Assembly (NCBI GenBank): GCA_017643305.1 | Contig: JAEPNQ010000012.1 | Location: 1-63,529 of the forward strand | From: Marinibacterium sp. | GTDB taxonomy: Bacteria > Pseudomonadota > Alphaproteobacteria > Rhodobacterales > Rhodobacteraceae | DNA length: 63,529 nt | Direction of reading: 5' to 3' | Shown here: positions 16,718-24,266 of the stretch, in pieces | How the letters are laid out: each line of letters begins with the position of its first letter | How positions within the stretch are numbered: position 1 is the stretch's first letter | Position numbers and translations under genes: made by a program | Notes under the pieces: generated by a model | Database searches by the model: none | Told to the model about the DNA's origin: nothing | What the model saw: only the letters and a program-made list of their open reading frames with translations

Positions 16718-18166
16718 ATGCTGGACCCGCGCCCTGTCGGATATGTTATCGGCCTGCTTGTTGCCGCTTTGGGTGTCACCATGCTGGTGCCCATGCTTGT
16801 CGACCTGGCCGAAGGCCAGGGGCATTGGAGCGCCTTTGCCGAAAGCGCAATTGTCACAACGCTGATTGGCGGCCTCATGGCACTAAGCTGCCAGAACGCT
16901 GTACCCGAACGGCTGTCAATCCAGCAGACCTTTCTTTTGACCTCCGGTGTCTGGCTGGCCCTGCCGGTTTTTGGTGCGCTGCCTTTTGTGCTGGGCGAAA
17001 CTGACCTGCGCTATGTGGACGCGTTTTTTGAGGCCATGTCGGGCTTGACCACCACCGGCGCCACAGTCGTCACAGAGTTAGAAACCCGGCCTGCCGGCAT
17101 CTTGCTGTGGCGCGGGGTCCTGCAATGGCTGGGTGGCATCGGCATTATTGTTGTGGCCATGGTGTTTCTCCCCGAACTGCGCGTCGGTGGCATGCAGATT
17201 TTCCGGTCGGAGGGCTTTGATACATTTGGCAAAATCCTGCCACGCGCCACGGAAATTTCGCGCCAGATCTCGGTGATCTATGTGGCGCTGACCATGGCCT
17301 GTGCGCTCTGCTATCTGGCCGTGGGGATGGATGTTTTCGATGCCACCGTGCACGCGCTGACAACCGTGTCCACAGGCGGGTTTTCGACCTATGATGCATC
17401 CTTTGGCGCGTTTTCCGGCTCGGCTGAATACCTGGCCGTGGTGTTCATGATCCTCGCCGCGTTGCCTTTCGTACGCTTTGTCCAGCTGATCCACGGCAAC
17501 TCCTGGAGCCTGCTACAGGACGCCCAGGTGCGTGGGTTCCTGTATTGCATCCTTGCGCTGGTGTTGGGGGCCACAGTGGTGTTGGCCACTCAACATGGCT
17601 ACCCGCTGGAACGCGCCTTCAGGGAGTCGCTGTTCAACGTAACATCCATCATCTCCGGTACTGGTTATGCCAGCGCGAATTACATGCTTTGGGGCTCACT
17701 GATGGTGGCAATCTTCTTCTTCATTGGGCTGATTGGCGGCTGCGCGGGATCAACCACCTGTTCGGTCAAAATCTTCCGCTACCAGATCCTGATCGCTGCC
17801 ATCCGCATGCAGGTCCAGCGTATCCGGTCGCCCCACGGCGTGTTTTTCCCACGTTATGACGGTCGCCGCGTGCAGGGCGATGTGCTGAGCTCGGTGATCT
17901 CCTTCTTCGTTTTCTTTGTGGTGACCATGGGGCTTCTCGCAGTTGCGCTTGGAATGACCGGGCTCGATTTCACCACGTCCATTTCCGGCGCTGCCGCCAC
18001 GTTGGCCAATATCGGTCCGGGGCTGGGCGATCAGATCGGCCCCGCAGGCAACTATGCGGGCCTCAACGACACTGCGAAATGGCTGCTGATCGCCGCGATG
18101 CTGATTGGCCGGCTAGAACTGCTGGCTGTTTATGCCATTTTCACCGTCCGTTTCTGGAGAGCCTGA
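16718..18166 (+). CDS. trkH: Trk-type potassium uptake protein, membrane subunit
   Basis: This 482-residue polytopic membrane protein is a TrkH/TrkG/KtrB-family K+ transporter. The four pore loops are visible as TTTGATV, TVSTGGF, SGTGYA and ANIGPG, each with the selectivity-filter glycine. WLGGIGIIV and GGCAGSTTCSVKIFR are also family segments. ATG 16718 gives the usual start MLDPRPVGYVIG; 12 upstream codons are open but lack a ribosome site. TrkH works with the cytoplasmic NAD-binding TrkA, which is not in this window. The next gene starts 2 bp after its stop. Confidence 0.93.
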   Translation: MLDPRPVGYVIGLLVAALGVTMLVPMLVDLAEGQGHWSAFAESAIVTTLIGGLMALSCQNAVPERLSIQQTFLLTSGVWLALPVFGALPFVLGETDLRYVDAFFEAMSGLTTTGATVVTELETRPAGILLWRGVLQWLGGIGIIVVAMVFLPELRVGGMQIFRSEGFDTFGKILPRATEISRQISVIYVALTMACALCYLAVGMDVFDATVHALTTVSTGGFSTYDASFGAFSGSAEYLAVVFMILAALPFVRFVQLIHGNSWSLLQDAQVRGFLYCILALVLGATVVLATQHGYPLERAFRESLFNVTSIISGTGYASANYMLWGSLMVAIFFFIGLIGGCAGSTTCSVKIFRYQILIAAIRMQVQRIRSPHGVFFPRYDGRRVQGDVLSSVISFFVFFVVTMGLLAVALGMTGLDFTTSISGAAATLANIGPGLGDQIGPAGNYAGLNDTAKWLLIAAMLIGRLELLAVYAIFTVRFWRA

Positions 18167-18168
18167 TC

Positions 18169-19761
18169 ATGACCGAACGCCCGCTTGGCGCGCAAATTTC
18201 CCACATGTTGAAAGATCGCGGGGTCGATGTGATCTTTGGAATTCCTGGCGTGCACAATCAGGAAATGTACCGAGGGATCGAAGAGGCGGGTCTGACCCAT
18301 GTATTGGCACGTCACGAACAAGGCGCTGGGTTCATGGCAGACGGCTATGCGCGGGCCACCGGGCGACCAGGCGTATGTTATGTCATCACCGGACCGGGGC
18401 TGACCAATATCCTGACGCCAATGGGGCAGGCGGCCTCGGATAGTGTGCCGATGCTGGTGATTTCCTCCTGCCTCGACGAAACCGCTGCGCGCAAAGGCCA
18501 GCTGCACCAGATGAGTGATCAGCGTGGGGCAGGGGTCACCGTTTCTGCTTGGTCGGAAGAGGCGCGTACGGCAGACGCTGCTTACCAGTTGATCGATCGC
18601 GCGCTAGAGGAATTTGGGCCCGGCCAGCGCCACGCTCCGCGCCATATGCAGGTGCCGATCGCCACGCTGACGGCGGCCGCGCCTATGTTTCCTCCGGCCG
18701 GGCAAACTCATCCGACTCTTACCTGCCCGACCGATGCGGTGGAGCAGGTCGCGCGCCTTTTGGAACGCGCTAACCGTCCGCTCTTTGTGTTTGGCGGGGG
18801 GGTAGCGATGGAACGCGACGCGCCTGTCTCGCGCTACGTGCCCGAGAAATTCGCCGCCGCCTGCTTTGTTACCTATGCCGGGCGCGGTACAGTTGATCCA
18901 GAAGACCAGCTGTTCTTCGGCAGCTATCTCGCGCGACCCGAAAGTGCGGGCATCTTCGCTTCTGCGGACCTGGTCATTGCCGTGGGCACCGAACTGGCCG
19001 AGGTCGACCTCTGGCGCAAACATCTCGGGTTTGATTGCCAGCTTGTTCGGGTTGATGTCGAGCCGCGCGTCCTCACCGATGGCCAGCTGGCCTACATCCG
19101 AATTCGCGCCGACGCCAATGCATTCCTACGCGCGTTGGCGGCGCATCCGTCCTCAAAAAAGGTCAGCGGCTGGACTTCAGAAGAGGTCGCAGGTTTCCGC
19201 AGAAAAGCGCGTGCAGAGGTGGAGGCCGAATTTCCCGGCGTCGCCCGCGTTGCAGACGCGCTGCGCGCCTGCTTGCCAGCGGACACCATGGTCTTTTCCG
19301 ACATGACCCAATTCGCCTATGCCTCGAAAGAAATCTGGGACATGTCCCGGCCCGGTCACTGGCACCACCCCTATGGCTTCGGCACGCTGGGCTATGCGCT
19401 GCCCGCTGCCATCGGCGGCGCGGTCGCCCGGCGCGCCCAGCCCACGCTGGCCATCGCGGGTGACTACGGCTTTCAATACACCTGCAATGAACTCGGCACA
19501 GCGGTGGAACTGGGCCTGAGCTTGCCGATCTTCCTGTGGGATAACGGCAAGCTTGGCGCGATTGAGGCCTCCATGACCTCCGCCCAGATCGCGCCGAACG
19601 CGGTGATCGCGCAGAACCCCGATTTCGGGCTGCTCGCCCGGGCCTATGGGGCTGGTTACGCCGAACCGGCTACGCTGGGGCAAATGCAACAGGCCGTGTC
19701 CGATGCGTTTGGCGCCCCGCAACCGACGCTGATCCGCGTAACCCCGAAGATCAGCGACTGA
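18169..19761 (+). CDS. ThDP-dependent decarboxylase/acetolactate synthase-like enzyme
   Basis: This 530-residue thiamine-diphosphate enzyme has the three domains of the acetolactate synthase/2-oxoacid decarboxylase family. It shows FGIPGVHNQE, the catalytic glutamate E50 in RHEQGAGFMADGYAR, GPGLTN, and the ThDP-Mg motif AGDYGFQYTCNELGTA ending in LWDNGKLGAI. The N-terminal pattern (IPGVHxxEMYRG) resembles 5-guanidino-2-oxopentanoate decarboxylase (AruI) of arginine transamination more than IlvB, but assignment is tentative. ATG 18169 lies 2 bp after trkH. No small regulatory IlvH subunit gene is adjacent, which also argues against acetolactate synthase. Confidence 0.8.
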   Translation: MTERPLGAQISHMLKDRGVDVIFGIPGVHNQEMYRGIEEAGLTHVLARHEQGAGFMADGYARATGRPGVCYVITGPGLTNILTPMGQAASDSVPMLVISSCLDETAARKGQLHQMSDQRGAGVTVSAWSEEARTADAAYQLIDRALEEFGPGQRHAPRHMQVPIATLTAAAPMFPPAGQTHPTLTCPTDAVEQVARLLERANRPLFVFGGGVAMERDAPVSRYVPEKFAAACFVTYAGRGTVDPEDQLFFGSYLARPESAGIFASADLVIAVGTELAEVDLWRKHLGFDCQLVRVDVEPRVLTDGQLAYIRIRADANAFLRALAAHPSSKKVSGWTSEEVAGFRRKARAEVEAEFPGVARVADALRACLPADTMVFSDMTQFAYASKEIWDMSRPGHWHHPYGFGTLGYALPAAIGGAVARRAQPTLAIAGDYGFQYTCNELGTAVELGLSLPIFLWDNGKLGAIEASMTSAQIAPNAVIAQNPDFGLLARAYGAGYAEPATLGQMQQAVSDAFGAPQPTLIRVTPKISD

Positions 19762-19774
19762 CCTGTCGAGGGGC

Positions 19775-19838
19775 GCGAATTGTCACCAATTCGCAGGCAA
19801 TTTCTCCATGAATTGCTTCCATTTCGTCGAGGAAATGG
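19775..19838. terminator. Three consecutive hairpins between convergent genes
   Basis: The short space between the decarboxylase stop (19761) and the convergent pseudo-protease stop (19843) holds three inverted repeats in a row: GCGAATTG/CAATTCGC with a TCAC loop (19775-19794), GCAATT/AATTGC with an 8-nt loop (19797-19816), and CCATTTC/GAAATGG with a 6-nt loop (19819-19838). None is followed by a long T run on either strand. A two-way terminator or an mRNA 3' stabiliser is likely. Confidence 0.5.
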
Positions 19839-19842
19839 TGCC

Positions 19843-21591
19843 TCAGTCCCAGCAGCTCACCAGAACGGTCATGTCGGTGGCTATGCGCAGGAGCGCGTCG
19901 GGCGTGGCGCTGTCGCGCACGTCCACGGATCCGGTCGACAGGCCCAGACCGCTCAGCACCGTGCCGATCGCTGGGCCATTGGCGGCAAAATTCACATTGG
20001 CGGGCAATTTCTGTGTGCCGGTCTTTTGTGGCAACAGCATGCCCAGCACAGCGCCGCCCGCGTCCAGAACCGGTCCGCCGGCATCTCCGGTCTCCACGTT
20101 CAGCGCCAGACGCGTCAGGTCAGTCTCACCGCGCAGCCCCTTGAGGTCCTCAAGCTTGCCAAAAGTCAGCGTTGGCGCGCCCAGCTTGCCTTCGAAAGAA
20201 TAGCCCGACACGGTCACACCTGATTGCAGGCGCGGGGAGGATTGTCGGAACTGGGCCACTGCCGCTGGGGCCAGCCGGTTCACCGGGCTCAGGACAGCAA
20301 CGCCCAGCGTCTCATCGGTGCCAGCAACCTCGGCCTGGTAACTGTCATCCAGCGTCACACGGGTACAGCCCCGCACAGCTTCCGTTGTCGTTACCACGGT
20401 GCCATTGCCATCGACAAAAAAGCCTGAGCGCGAAAGGCGTGGTTTGCGCACGGTCAGTCCCGAAATCAGGTCGATGTTCTGCACGTTGTCGCCGCCGGCA
20501 GCCGGATCCAGAACGCCTTCCAGTCGGGTGAAGCTTTCGCGCATCAGCGCCAGAACGCGGGTGCGCCGTTCCTCGTCGCCCGTGGGCCAGATTAGGGTAA
20601 AGCCCTTGATCTCTCCATTTTTCAGCGCGGCCTCGGTGTAGGAGGTGAAGCGCGCATTGCGGCCTTCGAGGACAAAGCTGTTTTCCTTGCGCTCACGTTC
20701 CCCTTCCAGCGGGACGATCTCTAGCGTCTGCATGATGTCGTAGAGACCATAAAGCGTGCGCCGGTCCCCGGGTTGGGAGATCAGCAGCATGCGAATGCCA
20801 TCATCCGAAATGCTGTCGTAATGCGCAAAAGGCGGCTCATAGCGCAAAAACCGGACCGCGGAGGAGGGCATCTGCATCTCGATCCCGATCTGCCCGTCGG
20901 CGCGCAGCGCCATGCCAACACTGATCAGCGGCGCGTTATATTGGTCCATCAGCACCTGCCGCTGCAGCGTGGTCAGGATGCCGGTTTCCTCATACCCGTT
21001 GGCCCCCTGCCACGCGGCCATGGCGCCGCGTGTGCCGGGGCCAAACGCCCCATCGATGCCGGCAGTATAGAACCCGGCCCATTTCATCGCGATCTGCAGG
21101 TCCTTGCGTTCCTGCGCTGTCAGGTTTCGTTCGCTGCGGCGGGCCTCTGCCGGGGTTTCATCGGCCACCTGCGGCTCTGGCGCGGGGGTGGGCGCGGTTT
21201 CGGTGGCGGCCTGCGTGGTGCCCGGTACCGCAATCGTGCCCTGGTTCAGCACATTGGCCCCAACCGGGTAAAACTGGTTTACAAAGGTGCGTGCCTCCGC
21301 GATATAAGCGTTGCCGGGGATCCGGCGTTCTGCCTGGTAGACCAGCAGAACCTGTTGGGCGTCGTCGCGGGTGTAAGGCCCAAGCGCGATGCCGTACCAG
21401 CCCCCGCCCAGAGAAAACCCGTTCACATCTGCCAGATAGTTTCCGTAGCCCTGTGCTCGGATTTGAGCGGTCTGCAGGCTGGGATGGGCTTCGAGTTGTA
21501 CGAAAACAACGTCACTGTTCTGCGCTGCGACGCGGGTCGTGCCAGTCAAGGCACTTACAATCAGGGCCAGTGCAACGATCCAGTATTTCAT
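19843..21591 (-). CDS. Secreted trypsin-fold protein with SPOR and PG-binding domains, inactive triad
   Basis: This 582-residue exported protein starts with a signal peptide (MKYWIVALALIVSALTG..AA). Residues about 30-115 look SPOR-like (YLADVNG, WYGIALGPYTRDDAQQ). A Pro/Ala linker leads to a peptidoglycan-binding-1 domain at about 165-215 (GIDGAFGPGTRGAMAAWQ). The C-terminal ~200 residues form a trypsin-like domain, but the triad is gone: TTTEAV stands where TNAHVV carries His, DETLGVAVL where DxxxDLAVL carries Asp, and TGDAGGP (A about 504) where GDSGGP carries Ser. The domain stays otherwise well kept, so it is probably a cell-wall binding pseudo-protease with a scaffold role. ATG 21591 with AGGTG upstream is preferred to GTG 21600. 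Confidence 0.85.
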   Translation of the reverse strand: MKYWIVALALIVSALTGTTRVAAQNSDVVFVQLEAHPSLQTAQIRAQGYGNYLADVNGFSLGGGWYGIALGPYTRDDAQQVLLVYQAERRIPGNAYIAEARTFVNQFYPVGANVLNQGTIAVPGTTQAATETAPTPAPEPQVADETPAEARRSERNLTAQERKDLQIAMKWAGFYTAGIDGAFGPGTRGAMAAWQGANGYEETGILTTLQRQVLMDQYNAPLISVGMALRADGQIGIEMQMPSSAVRFLRYEPPFAHYDSISDDGIRMLLISQPGDRRTLYGLYDIMQTLEIVPLEGERERKENSFVLEGRNARFTSYTEAALKNGEIKGFTLIWPTGDEERRTRVLALMRESFTRLEGVLDPAAGGDNVQNIDLISGLTVRKPRLSRSGFFVDGNGTVVTTTEAVRGCTRVTLDDSYQAEVAGTDETLGVAVLSPVNRLAPAAVAQFRQSSPRLQSGVTVSGYSFEGKLGAPTLTFGKLEDLKGLRGETDLTRLALNVETGDAGGPVLDAGGAVLGMLLPQKTGTQKLPANVNFAANGPAIGTVLSGLGLSTGSVDVRDSATPDALLRIATDMTVLVSCWD

Positions 21592-21753
21592 ATAGTTCAC
21601 CTGTTGGGCGTCAATTCAACACGTTAGACGCAGATAAGCCTGAAATCGGCAAAAAAGCCAAGCCCTAGTCACGGGGAAATGCCGGACGCGTTGCGCCGTT
21701 GACCCGGACAGCGCAGGCGCATAAGCAGGCCGCGTATCAAAGGAAGCCCGCAG

Positions 21754-22683
21754 ATGACCGACATTCAGACGCCCCGATCCTTTCAAGAAATCATTCTCCG
21801 GCTCCAGAGCTACTGGGCCGGCAAGGGCTGCGCCGTGCTGCAACCCTATGACATGGAAGTGGGGGCGGGCACGTTCCATCCGGCCACAACCCTGCGCGCA
21901 CTGGGGTCCCGCGCCTGGGCAGCGGCCTATGTGCAGCCCTCGCGCCGTCCGACGGATGGGCGCTATGGCGAAAACCCGAACCGGCTGCAGCACTATTATC
22001 AATTCCAGGTGCTGATCAAACCATCCCCGCCGGATCTGCAGGAGCTTTACCTGGGTTCTCTCGAAGCCATCGGCATCGATATGGGCCTGCATGACATCCG
22101 CTTTGTGGAAGACGACTGGGAAAGCCCCACGCTGGGCGCCTGGGGTCTGGGATGGGAGGTCTGGTGCGACGGGATGGAAGTCAGCCAGTTTACCTACTTC
22201 CAGCAGGTCGGCGGGCATGACTGCAGCCCGGTTTCGGGTGAGCTTACCTACGGGTTGGAGCGTCTGGCCATGTACGTGCTTGGCATCGATCACGTGATGG
22301 ACATGCCCTATAATGACCCGCAGGCGCCCATCGCGCTGTCCTACGGTGACGTGTTTAAGCAGACTGAAGAAGAGTACGCACGCTGGAATTTCGATGTGGC
22401 CGATACGGAGATGCTGCTGCGCCATTTCGAAGAGGCCGAGACCGAATGCGCCGCAATCCTGGATCATCCTTACGAGGATCCGAAAACTGGCAAACGTATC
22501 GTGATGGCACATCCGGCCTATGACCAGTGCATAAAGGCCAGCCACATCTTCAACCTGCTGGATTCCCGCGGCGTGATCTCGGTGACCGAGCGGCAGGCCT
22601 ACATCGGCAGGGTCCGCGCGCTGGCCAAGCAGTGCGCAGATGCATTTGTGCAAACCGAAGCGGCGGGCTGGGCGGCGGAGTAA
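21754..22683 (+). CDS. glyQ: Glycine-tRNA ligase alpha subunit
   Basis: This 309-residue class II synthetase subunit charges tRNA-Gly together with GlyS in an alpha2beta2 enzyme. It begins [18 protein letters not shown], followed by [39 protein letters not shown] (motif 2) and FTYFQQVGG with [14 protein letters not shown] (motif 3), which is near-canonical. AAAGGAAG lies upstream of ATG 21754. glyS follows 1.6 kb downstream, with a DUF6446 gene and a gltS relic between them, an order seen in Rhodobacterales as I recall. Confidence 0.97.
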   Translation: MTDIQTPRSFQEIILRLQSYWAGKGCAVLQPYDMEVGAGTFHPATTLRALGSRAWAAAYVQPSRRPTDGRYGENPNRLQHYYQFQVLIKPSPPDLQELYLGSLEAIGIDMGLHDIRFVEDDWESPTLGAWGLGWEVWCDGMEVSQFTYFQQVGGHDCSPVSGELTYGLERLAMYVLGIDHVMDMPYNDPQAPIALSYGDVFKQTEEEYARWNFDVADTEMLLRHFEEAETECAAILDHPYEDPKTGKRIVMAHPAYDQCIKASHIFNLLDSRGVISVTERQAYIGRVRALAKQCADAFVQTEAAGWAAE

Positions 22684-22791
22684 ACGCGACGCGCTTTGAA
22701 GTGCGGTTCAGGCGATGGTGCCGCAGTTTGCCCCGATTGTTGGCCAAGGAACACACCCAAGTTTCTTCGAGGATCGTCCACCGCGCGTTGT

Positions 22792-22815
22792 AACGGCCTC
22801 TTGAGGCCGTTTCGT
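22792..22815 (+). terminator. Hairpin downstream of glyQ
   Basis: A perfect inverted repeat, AACGGCCTC and GAGGCCGTT separated by TT, lies 108 bp after the glyQ stop. The T run after it is short (TTCGT), so termination may be weak. Its position suggests that glyQ is transcribed separately from glyS. Confidence 0.5.
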
Positions 22816-23169
22816 ATGTCCGGGACGTGCCATGGCACAGCGCAGTGATCAGGCCAGACTTCCCGGTTCGAAATGCTAGTGCGTTCCGGGGATCAAGCGG
22901 CATCCTGCGCCACCGCGTCTCCACTCCACGAACCGCGGACGCGCGGCTCATTGTTCCCATTCAATTGACCGCTTTCGCCTTTGCTTGCTCATCCAGGCCG
23001 TCTAGCCCAATATCAACAGGTACCCATTGCGACGATCTGGCCGCCTTGCATTTCGGACCGGATTCGTCGGATGTGACCCGCACGGGACCGGACCGGCAAA
23101 ACATGGTATAACCCATGGCATTGGCGCGGGCCCGGTCGGAAACCTTGTTTGCATTGGGATGGACGCCGC
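22816..23169. other. Intergenic stretch with no convincing gene
   Basis: Together with 22684-22791 this leaves nearly 490 bp between glyQ and the DUF6446 gene. Short open frames exist on both strands; the best is on the minus strand around 22963-23120 (ending GLDEQAKAKAVN), but it has no ribosome site and no recognised family. No tRNA, repeat or IS end was found. It may hold the promoter for the DUF6446 gene. Confidence 0.4.
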
Positions 23170-23700
23170 ATGAATGGCAGGATCGTAGGGGCAATCATCA
23201 TGATAACTGCTGTGGTCGCGGGCGCGGCGCTCTATTACCTGCAGATCTATGGCTTCTATCGCGAGGTTTCAGACGCCGAAGCCGGTCAGGTGCAGATGCT
23301 CAACATCGCCACCGGCGCGCTGGAGCCGATCCTGACCGACAATTTCAGCGCCATTGATGCCGACAGCTCCCCCATCCGCTACCGGGCCTGTTTCACTACG
23401 ACCCATAGTCACCCAATGCTGACCGAAACCTATCAGCTGCTCGAAGACAGAGAGCCGCGCAATGCGCCCGTATGGTTCGACTGTTTTGATGCAACAGCTA
23501 TCGCCGAGGGGATCGAAGCCGGCGCGGTGCTGGTCTTCCTGGGCCAGAAAAACGTGCATTATGGGGTCGACAGGATCGTTGCTATTCACGAAGACGGGCG
23601 CGGCTGGGTTTGGCAGGATCTGAACGATTGCGGCGAAAAGGCCTATGACGGCACCGTCATCGGCGAAGAATGCCCGCCGCGCCCGGACAGTGGCAGCTGA
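23170..23700 (+). CDS. DUF6446-family membrane-anchored protein
   Basis: This 176-residue protein has an N-terminal membrane anchor (GRIVGAIIMITAVVAGAALYYL, shown here as two halves: GRIVGAIIMI and TAVVAGAALYYL) followed by a soluble, probably periplasmic domain containing RACFTTTHSHPML, PVWFDCFDATAI and WQDLNDCGEKAYDG. It matches the conserved but uncharacterised family found between glyQ and glyS in Rhodobacteraceae. The positional conservation next to glycyl-tRNA synthetase genes is unexplained. ATG 23170 is chosen because it places the anchor at residue 1; an upstream in-frame codon at 23149 adds only seven residues. Confidence 0.8.
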   Translation: MNGRIVGAIIMITAVVAGAALYYLQIYGFYREVSDAEAGQVQMLNIATGALEPILTDNFSAIDADSSPIRYRACFTTTHSHPMLTETYQLLEDREPRNAPVWFDCFDATAIAEGIEAGAVLVFLGQKNVHYGVDRIVAIHEDGRGWVWQDLNDCGEKAYDGTVIGEECPPRPDSGS

Positions 23701-23709
23701 CACCTGGCA

Positions 23710-24256
23710 ATGCCCGGCGCGCTTCAAATTCCAGACTTTATCGCGGTGACGCTGGGGTTTACTGTGTTCCTTCTAGGGTCGGAAATCAATCGGCGCTTTG
23801 CAGTCCTGCGGCGGTTTAACATGCCTGAACCGGTCACTGGTGGCTTGTTGGCCACCCTGATCGGCGGACAAGGTACGGTCATCGCGTCGGCGCCGAAAGT
23901 GGCCAGCGTCACGGGGTTGGACGGCGCGACCGAGTTGGGCGTCGCGACCGAGTTGGGCGTCGCGGTGGCCATGCTGGGGTTGGTGCTGGCGGCGCTGATC
24001 GGTGGGCCGATTGCGCGCTACCTGGTCGAACGCCACAACGTAACGCCGGATCGCTCCAATGCGCCCAACACAATTGGCTTGCCGGACACTGCCGGGCAGG
24101 GCAGCGCAGCCATCGAACACCGCAATTACAAATATGAAAGCTCTAACCAAGCGCTATGGTCCATCGCCCCTTGCCTTTGTTGTGCTGCCGCTTGTATCCG
24201 CTTTTTTCGTGGATATAGCCAATGCCGTCGTCATCCAGAGGGTGTTGAATTTCTGA
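23710..24256 (+). pseudogene. gltS: Relic of sodium/glutamate symporter GltS
   Basis: Three pieces of a GltS-type transporter remain. The first reads FIAVTLGFTVFLLG and FNMPEPVTGGLL, the normal N-terminus. It jumps directly to GGQGTVIASAPK and AMLGLVLAALIGGPIAR, which belong to a helix pair far downstream, so about 100 or more codons are deleted. After another loss and a +1 shift, the C-terminal helix reads RYGPSPLAFVVLPLVSAFFVDIAN..VVIQ in the frame from 24140 to 24256. GltS is normally near 400 residues; fewer than 150 remain. An 18-bp tandem duplication lies in the middle piece. It sits within the glyQ-glyS interval. Confidence 0.78.
23926..23961 (+). repeat. 18-bp tandem duplication inside the gltS relic
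   Basis: The unit GCGACCGAGTTGGGCGTC occurs twice in direct succession, encoding ATELGV twice. It is in frame and adds six residues not found in functional GltS proteins as I recall them. It fits replication slippage after the gene lost function. Confidence 0.85.
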
Positions 24257-24266
24257 AGGACAAACC

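Noticed and set aside
22855-22900. A GGTTCGAAATGC segment resembling a tRNA T-loop
   Set aside because: No acceptor, D or anticodon stems could be paired around it.
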